Of a stretch of 64,000 nucleotides of DNA, positions 39,008-48,385 are shown in pieces; the stretch's first letter is position 1, and each line of letters begins with the position of its first letter. The translations under genes were made by a program, and so were the position numbers. Source of the DNA: Klebsiella variicola (GTDB lineage: Bacteria > Pseudomonadota > Gammaproteobacteria > Enterobacterales > Enterobacteriaceae); NCBI RefSeq assembly GCF_000828055.2, contig NZ_CP010523.2, positions 124,001-188,000 on the forward strand, given 5' to 3'. The notes under the pieces are model-generated. The model was not told the DNA's origin and ran no database searches. It was given only the letters and a program-made list of their open reading frames with translations.

Positions 39008-39439
39008 ATGCAAGAAATTATGCAATTCATCGGCCGTCACCCGGTCCTGAGCATCGCGTGGATCGCGCTGCTGGGTGCGGTACTGTTCACCACCTTTAAA
39101 GGGTTGATGTCGAAAGTTAAAGTCATCACCCGTGGTGAAGCGACGCGTCTTATCAATAAAGAAGATGCGGTGGTGGTCGACCTGCGTCAGCGTGACGATT
39201 TCCGTAAAGGCCATATTGCCGGCGCCATCAACCTGCTGCCTGCCGATATCAAAGCCAATAACGTCGGCGAGTTGGAAAAACACAAATCGCAACCCATTAT
39301 TGTGGTAGACGGTTCCGGCATGCAGGCGCAAGAGCCAGCCAGCGCGCTGAACAAAGCCGGGTTTGAAAAAGTCTTTGTACTGAAAGAGGGCATCGCAGGC
39401 TGGAGCGGCGAAAACCTTCCTCTGGTACGCGGCAAATAA
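39008..39439 (+). CDS. yibN: Rhodanese-like membrane protein YibN
   Basis: A 143-residue protein with an N-terminal membrane anchor ([19 protein letters not shown]) and a cytoplasmic rhodanese fold ([22 protein letters not shown]). At the active-site loop the sequence reads VVDGSGMQA, without the usual cysteine, so sulfur transfer is unlikely. It opens the yibN-grxC-secB-gpsA group, divergent from gpmI. Its neighbour SecB and its membrane anchor fit a role at the envelope rather than in thiosulfate metabolism. Confidence 0.92.
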   Translation: MQEIMQFIGRHPVLSIAWIALLGAVLFTTFKGLMSKVKVITRGEATRLINKEDAVVVDLRQRDDFRKGHIAGAINLLPADIKANNVGELEKHKSQPIIVVDGSGMQAQEPASALNKAGFEKVFVLKEGIAGWSGENLPLVRGK

Positions 39440-39543
39440 CTTACCTCGCGTGGTAATGCCGCCGCGCTTTCCCCTTCATGCCTGACGTGAGGGGAAGCTC
39501 AGGCTGCGGCGTAAAACCCCAGGGTAAAAACAGGAGTAAAGTC

Positions 39544-39795
39544 ATGGCCAATATTGAGATCTACACCAAAGCGACCTGCCCGTTCTGCGTACGCGCGAAA
39601 GCGCTGTTGAACAGCAAAGGCGTAACGTTCCATGAGTTGCCGATCGATGGCGATGCCGCGAAGCGTGAGGAGATGATCCAGCGCAGCGGACGGACGACGG
39701 TTCCGCAGATTTTTATTGATGCGCAGCACATTGGCGGCTGTGACGACTTGTATGCGCTTGATTCACGTGGTGGACTTGATCCCCTCTTGCGCTAA
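39544..39795 (+). CDS. grxC: Glutaredoxin 3
   Basis: An 83-residue dithiol glutaredoxin that reduces disulfides and glutathione mixed disulfides with glutathione. The active site is CPFC (residues 11-14), with the cis-Pro in TTVPQIF and the GGCDDL glutathione-binding turn. The frame is open upstream, but MANIEIYTKA at 39544 is the standard N-terminus with CAGGAG before it. Lies between yibN and secB. Confidence 0.96.
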   Translation: MANIEIYTKATCPFCVRAKALLNSKGVTFHELPIDGDAAKREEMIQRSGRTTVPQIFIDAQHIGGCDDLYALDSRGGLDPLLR

Positions 39796-39855
39796 TTTTT
39801 GCGCGCTTTCCCTGGCGGAAGCGCGTATTTAAGGACAACACGAAAGGGTTTTACT

Positions 39856-40323
39856 ATGTCAGAACAAAACAGCACCGAAATGACCTTCCAGATCCAGCGT
39901 ATCTATACCAAAGATATCTCTTTTGAAGCGCCGAACGCGCCGCAAGTTTTCCAGAAAGACTGGCAGCCGGAAGTTAAACTTGATCTGGATACCGCCTCCA
40001 CCCAGCTGGCTGAAGGCGTTTATGAAGTGGTGCTGCGTGTGACCGTGACCGCCGCGCTGGGCGAAGAAACCGCGTTCCTCTGTGAAGTACAGCAGGGCGG
40101 TATTTTCTCCATCGACGGCATCGAAGGCACCCAGATGGCGCACTGCCTCGGCGCATACTGCCCGAACATTCTGTTCCCGTACGCGCGTGAGTGCATCACC
40201 AGCCTGGTTTCCCGCGGCACCTTCCCGCAACTTAACCTTGCGCCAGTGAACTTCGACGCGCTGTTTATGAACTATCTGCAGCAGCAGGCTGGCGAAGGTG
40301 CTGAACAACATCAGGATGCCTGA
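39856..40323 (+). CDS. secB: Protein-export chaperone SecB
   Basis: A 155-residue acidic cytoplasmic chaperone that keeps precursor proteins unfolded and hands them to SecA. Sequence landmarks are [38 protein letters not shown] and the C-terminal flexible tail. The start at 39856 follows AAAGGGTT. The TGA stop shares one base with the gpsA ATG (TGATG), giving coupled translation. Confidence 0.98.
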
Positions 40324-41342
40324 TGAACGCACTTAATGCTGCAATGACTGTGATCGGTGCCGGCTCTTACGGCACCGCTCTTGCCATCACCCTGGCAAGA
40401 AATGGCCACCACGTTGTGCTCTGGGGCCATGACCCGAAACATATCGCGACGCTGCAACACGATCGCTGCAACGCCGCGTTCCTTCCCGATGTGCCTTTCC
40501 CGGATACGCTGCATCTTGAGAGCGACCTGGCCACCGCGCTGGCCGCCAGCCGCGACATCCTTGTCGTGGTGCCAAGCCATGTGTTCGGCCAGGTATTACG
40601 TCAGATTAAACCGCTGATGCGTCCCGACGCACGTCTGGTGTGGGCGACCAAAGGCCTCGAGGCTGAAACCGGCCGCCTGCTGCAGGACGTAGCGCGTGAA
40701 GCGCTGGGCGATGATATCCCGCTGGCGGTGATCTCGGGGCCAACCTTCGCCAAGGAGCTGGCCGCCGGTCTGCCGACGGCGATTTCGCTGGCAGCGACGG
40801 ATCCGCAGTTTGCCGAGGATCTGCAGCACCTGCTGCACTGCGGCAAAAGTTTCCGCGTCTACATCAATCCGGACTTTATCGGCGTGCAGCTCGGCGGCGC
40901 GGTGAAAAACGTCATTGCCATCGGGGCCGGTATGTCGGATGGCATCGGCTTCGGCGCCAATGCGCGTACGGCGCTGATTACCCGTGGGCTGGTGGAAATG
41001 TCCCGTCTCGGCGCGGCGCTGGGCGCCGATCCGGAAACCTTTATGGGCATGGCCGGTCTCGGTGACCTGGTGCTCACCTGCACCGACAACCAGTCCCGTA
41101 ACCGTCGCTTCGGCATGATGCTCGGCCAGGGTATGGACGTGCAGAGCGCCCAGGACAAGATTGGCCAGGTGGTCGAAGGCTACCGCAATACCAAGGAGGT
41201 TCGTGTTTTGGCACAGCGTTTAGGTGTCGAAATGCCAATAACCGAGGAAATTTATCAGGTATTGTATTGCGGAAAAATTGCGCGCGAGGCAGCATTGACC
41301 TTATTGGGTCGCGCCCGCAAGGACGAGCGCAGCAGCAATTAG
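40323..41342 (+). CDS. gpsA: Glycerol-3-phosphate dehydrogenase [NAD(P)+]
   Basis: Reduces dihydroxyacetone phosphate to sn-glycerol 3-phosphate, the head group for phospholipid synthesis. The 339-residue protein has the NAD-binding [10 protein letters not shown] (~residues 13-22), [13 protein letters not shown] and the catalytic-lysine region [13 protein letters not shown]. It overlaps secB by one base, and cysE follows 73 bp later across a hairpin. Confidence 0.97.
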   Translation: MNALNAAMTVIGAGSYGTALAITLARNGHHVVLWGHDPKHIATLQHDRCNAAFLPDVPFPDTLHLESDLATALAASRDILVVVPSHVFGQVLRQIKPLMRPDARLVWATKGLEAETGRLLQDVAREALGDDIPLAVISGPTFAKELAAGLPTAISLAATDPQFAEDLQHLLHCGKSFRVYINPDFIGVQLGGAVKNVIAIGAGMSDGIGFGANARTALITRGLVEMSRLGAALGADPETFMGMAGLGDLVLTCTDNQSRNRRFGMMLGQGMDVQSAQDKIGQVVEGYRNTKEVRVLAQRLGVEMPITEEIYQVLYCGKIAREAALTLLGRARKDERSSN

Positions 41343-41360
41343 CTTTCCTTTGTCACCTGA

Positions 41361-41392
41361 ATGACCCTGCCAGCGCAGAACTGGCAGGTCAT
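41361..41392 (+). other. Hairpin between gpsA and cysE
   Basis: CCTGCCAG (41366-41373) pairs with CTGGCAGG (41381-41388), and outer ATGA / TCAT bases extend the stem. No T-run follows, so it may stabilise mRNA ends or adjust read-through into cysE rather than terminate fully. Confidence 0.45.
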
Positions 41393-41415
41393 TATCATAT
41401 CGTCTGGAGTATGCA

Positions 41416-42237
41416 ATGCCGTGTGAAGAACTGGATATCGTCTGGAATAATATTAAAGCCGAAGCCCGGGCTCTGGCTGACTGTGAGCCGATGCTCGCCA
41501 GTTTTTACCACGCTACGCTACTCAAGCATGAAAATCTGGGCAGTGCGCTGAGCTATATGCTGGCCAACAAGCTGGCCTCGCCGATTATGCCAGCGATCGC
41601 CATTCGCGAAGTGGTGGAAGAGGCCTATGCCGCCGATCCGGAAATGATCGCCTCCGCCGCCTGCGATATTCAGGCGGTGCGCACGCGCGACCCGGCGGTG
41701 GATAAATACTCCACGCCGCTGCTCTACCTGAAGGGTTTCCATGCGCTGCAGGCCTACCGTATCGGCCACTGGCTGTGGACTCAGGGCCGACGTGCGCTGG
41801 CGATTTTCCTGCAAAATCAGGTCTCCGTCTCCTTCCAGGTGGATATCCACCCGGCGGCGAAAATCGGCCGCGGGATCATGCTCGACCACGCCACCGGCAT
41901 TGTGGTCGGCGAAACGGCGGTGATTGAAGATGACGTCTCTATCCTGCAGTCGGTCACCCTCGGCGGTACCGGTAAAACCAGCGGCGACCGTCACCCGAAA
42001 ATTCGCGAAGGCGTGATGATTGGCGCCGGGGCGAAGATCCTCGGTAATATCGAAGTGGGACGTGGGGCGAAGATTGGCGCCGGTTCGGTGGTATTGCAGC
42101 CGGTTCCGCCGCACACCACCGCGGCGGGCGTACCGGCGCGCATCGTTGGCAAGCCGGAGAGCGACAAGCCGGCGATGGACATGGATCAGCATTTCAACGG
42201 CATCCACCACACCTTCGAGTACGGCGACGGGATTTGA
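41416..42237 (+). CDS. cysE: Serine O-acetyltransferase
   Basis: Makes O-acetylserine from serine and acetyl-CoA, the entry step to cysteine. The 273-residue protein has the N-terminal helical SATase domain and a C-terminal left-handed beta helix of hexapeptide repeats (IHPAAKIGRGIMLDHATGIVVGETAVI, then IGAGAKILGN). It ends with a Gly-Asp-Gly-Ile tail; the terminal Ile is what binds the active site of O-acetylserine sulfhydrylase. Typical length. Confidence 0.97.
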   Translation: MPCEELDIVWNNIKAEARALADCEPMLASFYHATLLKHENLGSALSYMLANKLASPIMPAIAIREVVEEAYAADPEMIASAACDIQAVRTRDPAVDKYSTPLLYLKGFHALQAYRIGHWLWTQGRRALAIFLQNQVSVSFQVDIHPAAKIGRGIMLDHATGIVVGETAVIEDDVSILQSVTLGGTGKTSGDRHPKIREGVMIGAGAKILGNIEVGRGAKIGAGSVVLQPVPPHTTAAGVPARIVGKPESDKPAMDMDQHFNGIHHTFEYGDGI

Positions 42238-42270
42238 TGTATTGCCATTTGCCGCTGTTAAGCTTAGATA

Positions 42271-42307
42271 TGTAGCCCGGATAAGGCGCGGTGCGCCGCC
42301 ATCCGGG
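42271..42307. repeat. REP element between cysE and trmL
   Basis: GCCCGGAT ... ATCCGGG arms around AAGGCGCGGTGCGCCGCC, which matches the classic enterobacterial REP/PU layout. It lies between convergent genes, the usual location. Confidence 0.85.
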
Positions 42308-42318
42308 AATGGCTCAGG

Positions 42319-42792
42319 TTAGCTGCGCAACACGGCGCCCGGATACCCCAGCTGGCGCCAGGCTTCATACACCACCACCGACACCGCGTTGGACAGGTTC
42401 ATGCTGCGGCTGTCCGGCATCATCGGAATACGGATTTTCTGCTCTGGCGGCAGGGCATCGAGGATGCTGGCCGGCAGACCGCGGGTTTCCGGGCCAAACA
42501 TCAAGAAATCGCCATCCTGATAGCTCACTGCGCTGTGCGCCGGCGTGCCTTTGGTGGTCAGGGCGAACAACCGCTGTGGCTGCGCGCTGGCGAGAAACGC
42601 CGCGTAATCCGCATGGCGCTGCACGGCAGTGAACTCGTGATAGTCCAGTCCGGCGCGTCTCAGGCGTTTATCGTCCCAGGTAAAGCCCATCGGCTCAATG
42701 ATATGCAGACTGAAGCCCGTGTTGGCGCACAGGCGGATAATATTCCCGGTGTTCGGCGGGATCTCTGGTTCGAATAACACGATGTTCAGCAT
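42319..42792 (-). CDS. trmL: tRNA (cytidine(34)/uridine(34)-2'-O)-methyltransferase
   Basis: A 157-residue SPOUT methyltransferase that 2'-O-methylates the wobble base of leucine tRNAs with S-adenosylmethionine. Landmarks are [20 protein letters not shown] at the start, FGPETRGLP and the trefoil-knot [20 protein letters not shown]. It is a minimal protein of the SpoU/TrmH class with no extra RNA-binding domain. A GC-rich hairpin stands immediately before its start codon. Confidence 0.96.
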   Translation of the reverse strand: MLNIVLFEPEIPPNTGNIIRLCANTGFSLHIIEPMGFTWDDKRLRRAGLDYHEFTAVQRHADYAAFLASAQPQRLFALTTKGTPAHSAVSYQDGDFLMFGPETRGLPASILDALPPEQKIRIPMMPDSRSMNLSNAVSVVVYEAWRQLGYPGAVLRS

Positions 42793-42793
42793 A

Positions 42794-42818
42794 CTGCCCC
42801 CTTAATTGCGGGGGGCAG
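42794..42818 (-). promoter_or_regulatory. Hairpin sequestering the trmL ribosome-binding region
   Basis: CTGCCCCC (42794-42801) pairs with GGGGGCAG (42811-42818) around a 9-base loop. Read on the minus strand the GGGGGCAG arm lies one base before the trmL ATG and is the only purine-rich stretch there, so the stem would mask initiation. Confidence 0.5.
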
Positions 42819-42838
42819 AATAGCAGATATTTGGCGAA

Positions 42839-43025
42839 CCCTCACCCCGGCCCTCTCCCTGAGGGAGAGGGGGAAAACCGGCGCCGGTCGGTGGATCGGA
42901 GGGTGCGGGTAAAGGACTCACCCATCAGTCGATACTTCTCGTGGACAGAGGCTCAGGGAAACGCCGCCGCTAACCTGTCTGCCGGACAGTCCCCTCTCCC
43001 TTTGGGAGAGGGTTAGGGTGAGGGG
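42839..43025. repeat. Paired CCCTCTCCC/GGGAGAGGG element between trmL and lldD
   Basis: Two copies of a hairpin repeat in opposite orientation bound a 187 bp stretch. Left copy: CCCTCACCCC then CCCTCTCCC-TGA-GGGAGAGGG (42851-42871). Right copy: CCCTCTCCC-TTT-GGGAGAGGG (42992-43012) then TTAGGGTGAGGGG. The ends are thus inverted repeats of each other. Related copies occur at 49561-49617, 46911-46930 and 54361-54379. Confidence 0.75.
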
Positions 43026-43043
43026 AGAGAATGACGCCGCCGC

Positions 43044-44231
43044 CTACGCGGCGTTATTCTGCTTGAGCGCATCGAAGGTCTGCAGCGCTTCGGCGTTCTG
43101 CACCAGCGAATCACGGCTGATTTCACGGATGGTTTTCGCCCCGGTCAGGGTCATCGCCACTTTCATTTCTTTTTCGATCAGGTTCAGCAGATTCGCCACG
43201 CCCTGCTTACCGTGGGTCGCCAGGGCGTACAGGTAAGCGCGGCCCAGTAGCACGCTGTCGGCGCCCAGGGCGATCATCCGCACCACGTCGAGCCCGTTGC
43301 GGATGCCGCTGTCGGCGAGAATGGTAATGTCGCCTTTCACCGCGTCGGCAATTGCCGGCAGGGCGCGGGCCGAGGAGAGCACGCCATCGAGCTGGCGGCC
43401 GCCGTGGTTAGAGACCACAATGCCGTCAGCGCCGAAGCGCACCGCGTCGCGGGCGTCCTCCGGATCGAGGATCCCTTTGATCACCATCGGACCGTCCCAG
43501 AAATCGCGGATCCACTCGAGGTCTTTCCATGAAATCGACGGATCGAAGTTATTCGCCAGCCAGCCGATGTAATCCTCCAGACCGGTCGGTTGGCCGAGAT
43601 AGGCGGAGATATTGCCCAGATCGTGCGGGCGACCGTTAAGGCCGACGTCCCACGCCCACTGCGGATGAGTCACCGCCTGCCAGTAGCGGCGCAGGGCGGC
43701 GTTCGGGCCGCTCATGCCGGAATGGGCGTCGCGGTAGCGGGCGCCAGGGGTCGGCATATCGACGGTAAAGACCAGCGTCGAGCAGCCGGCGGCCTTGGCG
43801 CGCTCCAGCGCATTGCGCATAAAGCCGCGGTCGCGCAGGACGTATAACTGGAACCACATCGGGCGTTTGATGGTCGGGGCGACCTCTTCAATCGGGCAAA
43901 CGGAAACGGTAGAGAGGGTGAACGGAATGCCTTTGTCGTCCGCCGCGCCGGCGGCCTGCACTTCGCCGCGGCGAGCGTACATGCCGCACAGCCCGACCGG
44001 CGCCAGCGCCGTCGGCATCGCCAGCTTCTCATTGAACAGAGTGGTCTCGAGACTCAGATCCGACATATTGCGCAAAATACGCTGGCGCAAGGCCACATCG
44101 GACAGGTCCTCGACGTTACGGCGCAGGGTATGTTCGGCGTAGGCGCCGCCGTCGATATAGTGGAACAGAAACGGCGGCAGGATACGCTGTGCGGCGGCGC
44201 GATAGTCGCTGGCGGCGGAAATAATCATCAC
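43044..44231 (-). CDS. lldD: L-lactate dehydrogenase (FMN, quinone-linked)
   Basis: Oxidises L-lactate to pyruvate and feeds electrons to the respiratory chain from the inner-membrane surface. The 395-residue FMN-dependent alpha-hydroxyacid oxidase family protein has the catalytic His in [11 protein letters not shown] (~residue 275), the substrate and FMN residues [12 protein letters not shown] near the start and [21 protein letters not shown] near the end. Last gene of lldPRD, overlapping lldR by 4 bp (ATGA). Confidence 0.97.
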   Translation of the reverse strand: MMIISAASDYRAAAQRILPPFLFHYIDGGAYAEHTLRRNVEDLSDVALRQRILRNMSDLSLETTLFNEKLAMPTALAPVGLCGMYARRGEVQAAGAADDKGIPFTLSTVSVCPIEEVAPTIKRPMWFQLYVLRDRGFMRNALERAKAAGCSTLVFTVDMPTPGARYRDAHSGMSGPNAALRRYWQAVTHPQWAWDVGLNGRPHDLGNISAYLGQPTGLEDYIGWLANNFDPSISWKDLEWIRDFWDGPMVIKGILDPEDARDAVRFGADGIVVSNHGGRQLDGVLSSARALPAIADAVKGDITILADSGIRNGLDVVRMIALGADSVLLGRAYLYALATHGKQGVANLLNLIEKEMKVAMTLTGAKTIREISRDSLVQNAEALQTFDALKQNNAA

Positions 44232-45001
44232 GAGTTCTCCCTGGAATTTTCATTGTGGTCACCGGGCAGGCGGGTAATTCGCGCCTGGCGGGCCTGGTCT
44301 TCATCAAAACGTTTAATCGTGGCGTGGACAAAACCTAAGTGGCCCATCATCGCCTGGCGCGCCGCCTCGGCGTCACCGGCAACAATAGCCTCCATAACGG
44401 CCTGGTGCTGTTCAGTCAGGCGGGCAAACACCGGCGGCACCAGATACATGCGCTGGCGGCTCTGCTTAACGGAGGAGTGCAGCAGGTCGAAAAAACCGCG
44501 CATGGTTTGCAGGTGCACCACGTTATGCGAGGCTTCGGCGATGGCCAGATGGAAGCGGACATCCGCCTGCGAGGCGATATCCGGATCTTCACTCTGGGTC
44601 GCTTCAAAGCACAGACGAATTTTTTCTTTATCGGCGTCGGTGGCCCGCATCGCTGCGTGCCACGCGGTGCTGGCCTCGATGGCGTGGCGGGCTTCGAGGA
44701 TGTCGAAGCTGTAGTCCGGGTCATCGGCCAGCAGCGTCTTCAGCGGCTGGACGATGTTTTGCTCCGACCACGGTTCATGCTGCCAGCGGACGAAGGTGCC
44801 GCCGCCGCGACGGCTCAGCAGCACGCCTTCATTGACCAGCATCGCCAGCGCTTCGCGCAGGGAATTGCGCGAGACGCCGAGCTGGGCGGCGAGCTGGCGT
44901 TCAGCGGGCAGTCGCATGCCCGCCTCCAGCTGTTGTTCTTCAATCAGCGCCCGGACGCGACGCGCCACGTCGTCGGCCAGGCGTTTAGGCATCACTATCA
45001 C
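44228..45001 (-). CDS. lldR: Transcriptional regulator LldR
   Basis: A 257-residue GntR/FadR-type regulator that represses lldPRD and responds to L-lactate. The winged helix-turn-helix is at the N-terminus ([22 protein letters not shown], ~residues 31-52) and the FCD effector domain follows, with metal/ligand residues around [14 protein letters not shown]. The start is GTG 45001, whose bases overlap the lldP stop (GTGA). Two palindromic operators lie upstream of lldP. Confidence 0.95.
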   Translation of the reverse strand: MIVMPKRLADDVARRVRALIEEQQLEAGMRLPAERQLAAQLGVSRNSLREALAMLVNEGVLLSRRGGGTFVRWQHEPWSEQNIVQPLKTLLADDPDYSFDILEARHAIEASTAWHAAMRATDADKEKIRLCFEATQSEDPDIASQADVRFHLAIAEASHNVVHLQTMRGFFDLLHSSVKQSRQRMYLVPPVFARLTEQHQAVMEAIVAGDAEAARQAMMGHLGFVHATIKRFDEDQARQARITRLPGDHNENSRENS

Positions 45002-46653
45002 GGGATCATCCAGGTTAAAACGTAGGCCTGCAGCGTGGTGATCAGGCCCACCATGCAGGTGAAGATCAGGCTGTGTTTGACGGTAAAGCGGAACAGATCC
45101 GACTCTTTACCCACCAGGCCTACCGCGGCGCAGGCGATGGCGATCGACTGAGGGGAAATCATCTTGCCGGTGACACCGCCGGTGGTGTTGGCCGCGACCA
45201 GCAGAATATCGGAGACGCCAATCTGCTGCGCGGCCGTTGCCTGCAGTGCGGCGAACAGGGCGTTAGACGAGGTGTCCGAACCGGTCAGGAATACCCCCAG
45301 CCAGCCAAGGAACGGCGAGAAGAAGGTAAACGCGTGGCCGGTATGCGCCAGCGCCAGGGCCAGGGTCGACGACAGCCCGGAGTAGTTGGAGATAAAGGCG
45401 AACGCCAGCACCATGCCGATAGAGTAGATCGGCAGCGCCAGATCCTTCAGCGTCCCGGCGAAGGTGGTCAGCGCGTCTTTTGGCTTCATGCGCAGCCAGA
45501 CGATGGACAGCAGGGCGGCGAACAGAATGGCGGTGCCGGTTGCCGACAGCCAGTCGAATTTATACACCGCGGCGTATGGCGTCGCGGCGCTAACTACCGG
45601 CGGCATACGGGCAACCATTTTGTCGAGGAACGGCACCGAAATATTGATGACGAAGTCATACATTGCGCCGCCCGGTGCGAACAGCGCTTTAAACGGCGGT
45701 ACGCTCCACAGGGTCACGGTGGCGGTCAGGAACAGGAACGGCGACCAGGCGCGGATCACTTGTCCCGCCGTGTAGCGGGTGCGGGCCAGCGTCATATCCA
45801 CCTGCGAGGCGCCGATATCGCCGAAGCGGAAGATGCGTACCGGCTGCCAGCGTTTGAGGAACAGGGTCAGACAGACCAGGGAGACCAGCGACGAGATGAT
45901 GTCCGGCAGCTCCGGGCCAAGGAAGTTAGAGCTGAGGTACTGGGCAATAGCGAACGAACCGCCTGCCACCATCACCGCCGGCCAGGTCTCTTTGATGCCG
46001 CGCCAGCCATCCATGATGGCCATGATCCAGAACAGGACGATAATGGTCAGGAACGGCAGCTGGCGGCCCACCATCTGGCCGATAGCAAAGCTGTCGATAC
46101 CGGTCACCTGGCCGGCGACCAGGATCGGGATGCCCATCGCGCCAAAGGCCACCGGCGCGGTGTTGACGATCAGGCACAGGCCAGCCGCATACAGCGGGTT
46201 AAACCCAAGGCCGACCAGCAGCGCGGCGGTAATCGCCACCGGCGCGCCGAAACCCGCCGCCCCTTCGAGAAAGGCGCCGAACGAGAAGCCGACGATCAGC
46301 ATCTGCAGGCGCTGGTCCGGCGTAATCGACAGAATCGATGAGCGGATGATGTCGAACTGCCCGGTCTTCACCGAGATTTTATAGACGAAGACCGCGGCGA
46401 TAATAATCCACGCGATAGGCCACAGGCCGTAGAAGAAGCCGTAGACCACCGAGGCTAAGGCGCGGTCCACCGGCATTTTATAGAACAGCAAGGCGACGGC
46501 CAGCGCAATAGCGACGGTCCAGGTGGCTGCGAGGTAGCCTTTCAGTTTGAGCTTAATCAGCGCAAAAAAGAAAAACAGAATCGGTAGCGATGCGATAAGA
46601 CTGGATAACCAGATATTACCGGCGGGATCGTAGTTTTGTTGCCAGAGATTCAT
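44998..46653 (-). CDS. lldP: L-lactate permease
   Basis: A 551-residue, multi-pass inner-membrane lactate:proton symporter of the LctP family. Landmarks are [40 protein letters not shown] and the C-terminal [20 protein letters not shown]. The frame is open 111 bases further upstream, but that would extend into the operator region; 46653 gives the standard protein. First gene of lldPRD. Confidence 0.96.
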   Translation of the reverse strand: MNLWQQNYDPAGNIWLSSLIASLPILFFFFALIKLKLKGYLAATWTVAIALAVALLFYKMPVDRALASVVYGFFYGLWPIAWIIIAAVFVYKISVKTGQFDIIRSSILSITPDQRLQMLIVGFSFGAFLEGAAGFGAPVAITAALLVGLGFNPLYAAGLCLIVNTAPVAFGAMGIPILVAGQVTGIDSFAIGQMVGRQLPFLTIIVLFWIMAIMDGWRGIKETWPAVMVAGGSFAIAQYLSSNFLGPELPDIISSLVSLVCLTLFLKRWQPVRIFRFGDIGASQVDMTLARTRYTAGQVIRAWSPFLFLTATVTLWSVPPFKALFAPGGAMYDFVINISVPFLDKMVARMPPVVSAATPYAAVYKFDWLSATGTAILFAALLSIVWLRMKPKDALTTFAGTLKDLALPIYSIGMVLAFAFISNYSGLSSTLALALAHTGHAFTFFSPFLGWLGVFLTGSDTSSNALFAALQATAAQQIGVSDILLVAANTTGGVTGKMISPQSIAIACAAVGLVGKESDLFRFTVKHSLIFTCMVGLITTLQAYVLTWMIP

Positions 46654-46724
46654 GCAGGGTCTCCATCGGGCCGCCAGGAGAGGAGGGCTGAGTCTGCGCT
46701 CATTGCCGATCCCATCGTAGGTAA

Positions 46725-46741
46725 AATTGGCCCGGCCAATT
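46725..46741. promoter_or_regulatory. LldR operator O2 (promoter-proximal)
   Basis: Perfect palindrome AATTGGCC-C-GGCCAATT in the lldP leader, 72 bp before the lldP start. The ATTGG...CCAAT core is that of LldR/PdhR-type sites. Pairs with the upstream copy at 46852-46866. Confidence 0.85.
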
Positions 46742-46851
46742 AAGGGTGTCAGGGTTGATGACAACGAATGGTTAATCAGATGTTGCTCTTAAGCAACGTA
46801 TTTGTGATGTATTTTGATGGATTTGTGAACTGCTGGGGGGTAGATGTAATT

Positions 46852-46866
46852 ATTGGTTGGACCAAT
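46852..46866. promoter_or_regulatory. LldR operator O1 (upstream)
   Basis: Palindrome ATTGGT-TGG-ACCAAT. Its centre is 126 bp from the centre of the promoter-proximal operator, about twelve helical turns, as in the E. coli lldPRD control region where looping between two operators is known. Confidence 0.85.
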
Positions 46867-46910
46867 CGACCTGGCTGAGGGTAAAAATGTGGGAAGTGAA
46901 GACAGAATGA

Positions 46911-46930
46911 CCCTCTCCGGGCGGAGAGGG
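46911..46930. terminator. Hairpin after yibL, degenerate member of the CCCTCTCC repeat family
   Basis: CCCTCTCC (46911-46918), GGGC loop, GGAGAGGG (46923-46930), ending 7 bp from the yibL stop. It can terminate yibL transcription on the minus strand, though no clear T-run follows. Confidence 0.55.
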
Positions 46931-46937
46931 CAGGGGA

Positions 46938-47300
46938 TCAGAATTCGCTGCGGGCGAAACCGGTCATCTCTTTCAGACCCATTTCCCGGCCCAGGGCGGT
47001 CATCGGATGGACGACCACCAGACCGCGAACGCTTTTCTTCAGCTTGCCCATATCGGCCTGCTCTTTTTTGGTGATCGCGCGGCGGAACGGCAGGCTCATT
47101 AGTTTCTGCGCCTCTTTGCTCAGCTTCTGGCTCTGGACGGAACGCAGACGTTCAATCTCCGCTTCCAGGGTGGCTTTTTCTTTTTCCAGCTCGGCGTATT
47201 TGTCGGCGGCTTCCACCAGCGACAGCTCGGCCTGCTGATGGCGGATGGCGTCGAGACGGTCGCTCAGGCGCTTGATTTCATTCTTTTCGACTTCTTTCAT
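46938..47300 (-). CDS. yibL: Conserved protein YibL (ribosome-associated)
   Basis: A 120-residue cytoplasmic protein with an N-terminal coiled coil (~residues 1-60, rich in Glu, Leu, Arg and Lys) followed by a basic segment ([28 protein letters not shown]) and [20 protein letters not shown]. The E. coli homologue has been found with ribosomes, but its function is unknown. Located between the lld operators and yibT as in E. coli. Confidence 0.92.
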   Translation of the reverse strand: MKEVEKNEIKRLSDRLDAIRHQQAELSLVEAADKYAELEKEKATLEAEIERLRSVQSQKLSKEAQKLMSLPFRRAITKKEQADMGKLKKSVRGLVVVHPMTALGREMGLKEMTGFARSEF

Positions 47301-47572
47301 GATAACTTAATCTGTTAATAAAGGGGCTTCATTCGCCTATAGTATGTGCTGTGACCGTCATTGTTGATAGCTATTTATCAAAAATTCGCCGTTTATCGCC
47401 CGCAGAATGCTATACCAGCGATCGCTAATAATTTGAATTTTATTAATATTCCGCCTAATACCCGTTCTAATTTCATTTCTGTGAAGCCCGTCGGCAGATA
47501 AGCACGTTTTCCTTAACCCGCGCTGGTGATTTGGCTAATGCTTAATCAGATTATTCCCAAAAGGAGGACGTG

Positions 47573-47797
47573 ATGGCAAAGATCGGCGACGGCGTACCAC
47601 GTTTAATCGATAAAGCGGTTGATTTTATGGCTTCCAGTCAGGCGTTTATGGAGTATTTGAAAAAATCTCCGCGTCTGCAGCATATACCGCGAGATATTCC
47701 CCAGGATAAGGAAGCGTTGTTTCTGCAGCGTCTGGAATATTATCGTCAGCTTTACCGGCCGACCTGCGACCAGACGGAGCCGGAGTCAGAGCGTTGA
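47573..47797 (+). CDS. yibT: Small conserved protein YibT
   Basis: A 74-residue protein of unknown function, matching the small enterobacterial YibT by position and by the [15 protein letters not shown] and [14 protein letters not shown] stretches. The start is ATG 47573 with AAAGGAGG six bases upstream, a strong ribosome binding site; the GTG just before it is not needed. Its 3' end overlaps the convergent mtlR gene by 12 bp. No signal peptide or membrane segment. The 272 bp upstream, shared with yibL, is AT-rich with no gene seen. Confidence 0.88.
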   Translation: MAKIGDGVPRLIDKAVDFMASSQAFMEYLKKSPRLQHIPRDIPQDKEALFLQRLEYYRQLYRPTCDQTEPESER

Positions 47798-48385
47798 TTT
47801 CTGGAAGGCTTTTTTTAAGCTGATTCGCGAAATCAGCTCAGTCAGGGACAACACCATTGTTGAGCGCACCATCTGCTGGTAACGCAGCTTCTGCATTGCC
47901 AGCAGTTCGGCATCGCTGTCATCAAACTGCGGCGTTGGCGGCAGGGCGGCGACGCAGTGCAGCTCGCCGAACGGACCGATAATTTCGTCGTCGGTAAAGC
48001 TGTACTCATTGCCGTCGTGGTTAAGCTCTTCGCGCAGGGCCATCAGAAGTTCGGCGTCTTCATATTCGGCACGACTTATCACCCCAAGGCCATAAATCAG
48101 CTTCAGGCGTACAGAGAGATCGCCGAGCGGCCCGCTGCCCTCCAGCAAGGGCTCGACGGCGTATTTCACCGCGTAGTCGTCTTTACGGAACACCTGAAGC
48201 ACCAGAATATTGACCGCTTCCGTTAACAGTTCGACGGTGGCGATCAGGAAGCTTCGTACGGTTTTGCCAGCATTCAGACGCTCAAGCACACGGTTTTCAA
48301 ATGCTTGTGTTTCTTCCATCATTGCCTGCATATCTGACAGGAGTCGTAATGGGCGCGACGTTGGTCGCGCCAGGTTGTGCATCAT
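47786..48385 (-). CDS. mtlR: Mannitol operon repressor MtlR
   Basis: A 199-residue all-helical protein of the MtlR family, which represses the mannitol operon but has no recognisable DNA-binding domain. Conserved stretches are [31 protein letters not shown] and [28 protein letters not shown] codons at 48385 and 48382 stand in tandem; the first overlaps the mtlD stop by 4 bp. Third gene of mtlADR, convergent with yibT. Confidence 0.95.
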   Translation of the reverse strand: MMHNLARPTSRPLRLLSDMQAMMEETQAFENRVLERLNAGKTVRSFLIATVELLTEAVNILVLQVFRKDDYAVKYAVEPLLEGSGPLGDLSVRLKLIYGLGVISRAEYEDAELLMALREELNHDGNEYSFTDDEIIGPFGELHCVAALPPTPQFDDSDAELLAMQKLRYQQMVRSTMVLSLTELISRISLKKAFQKSTL

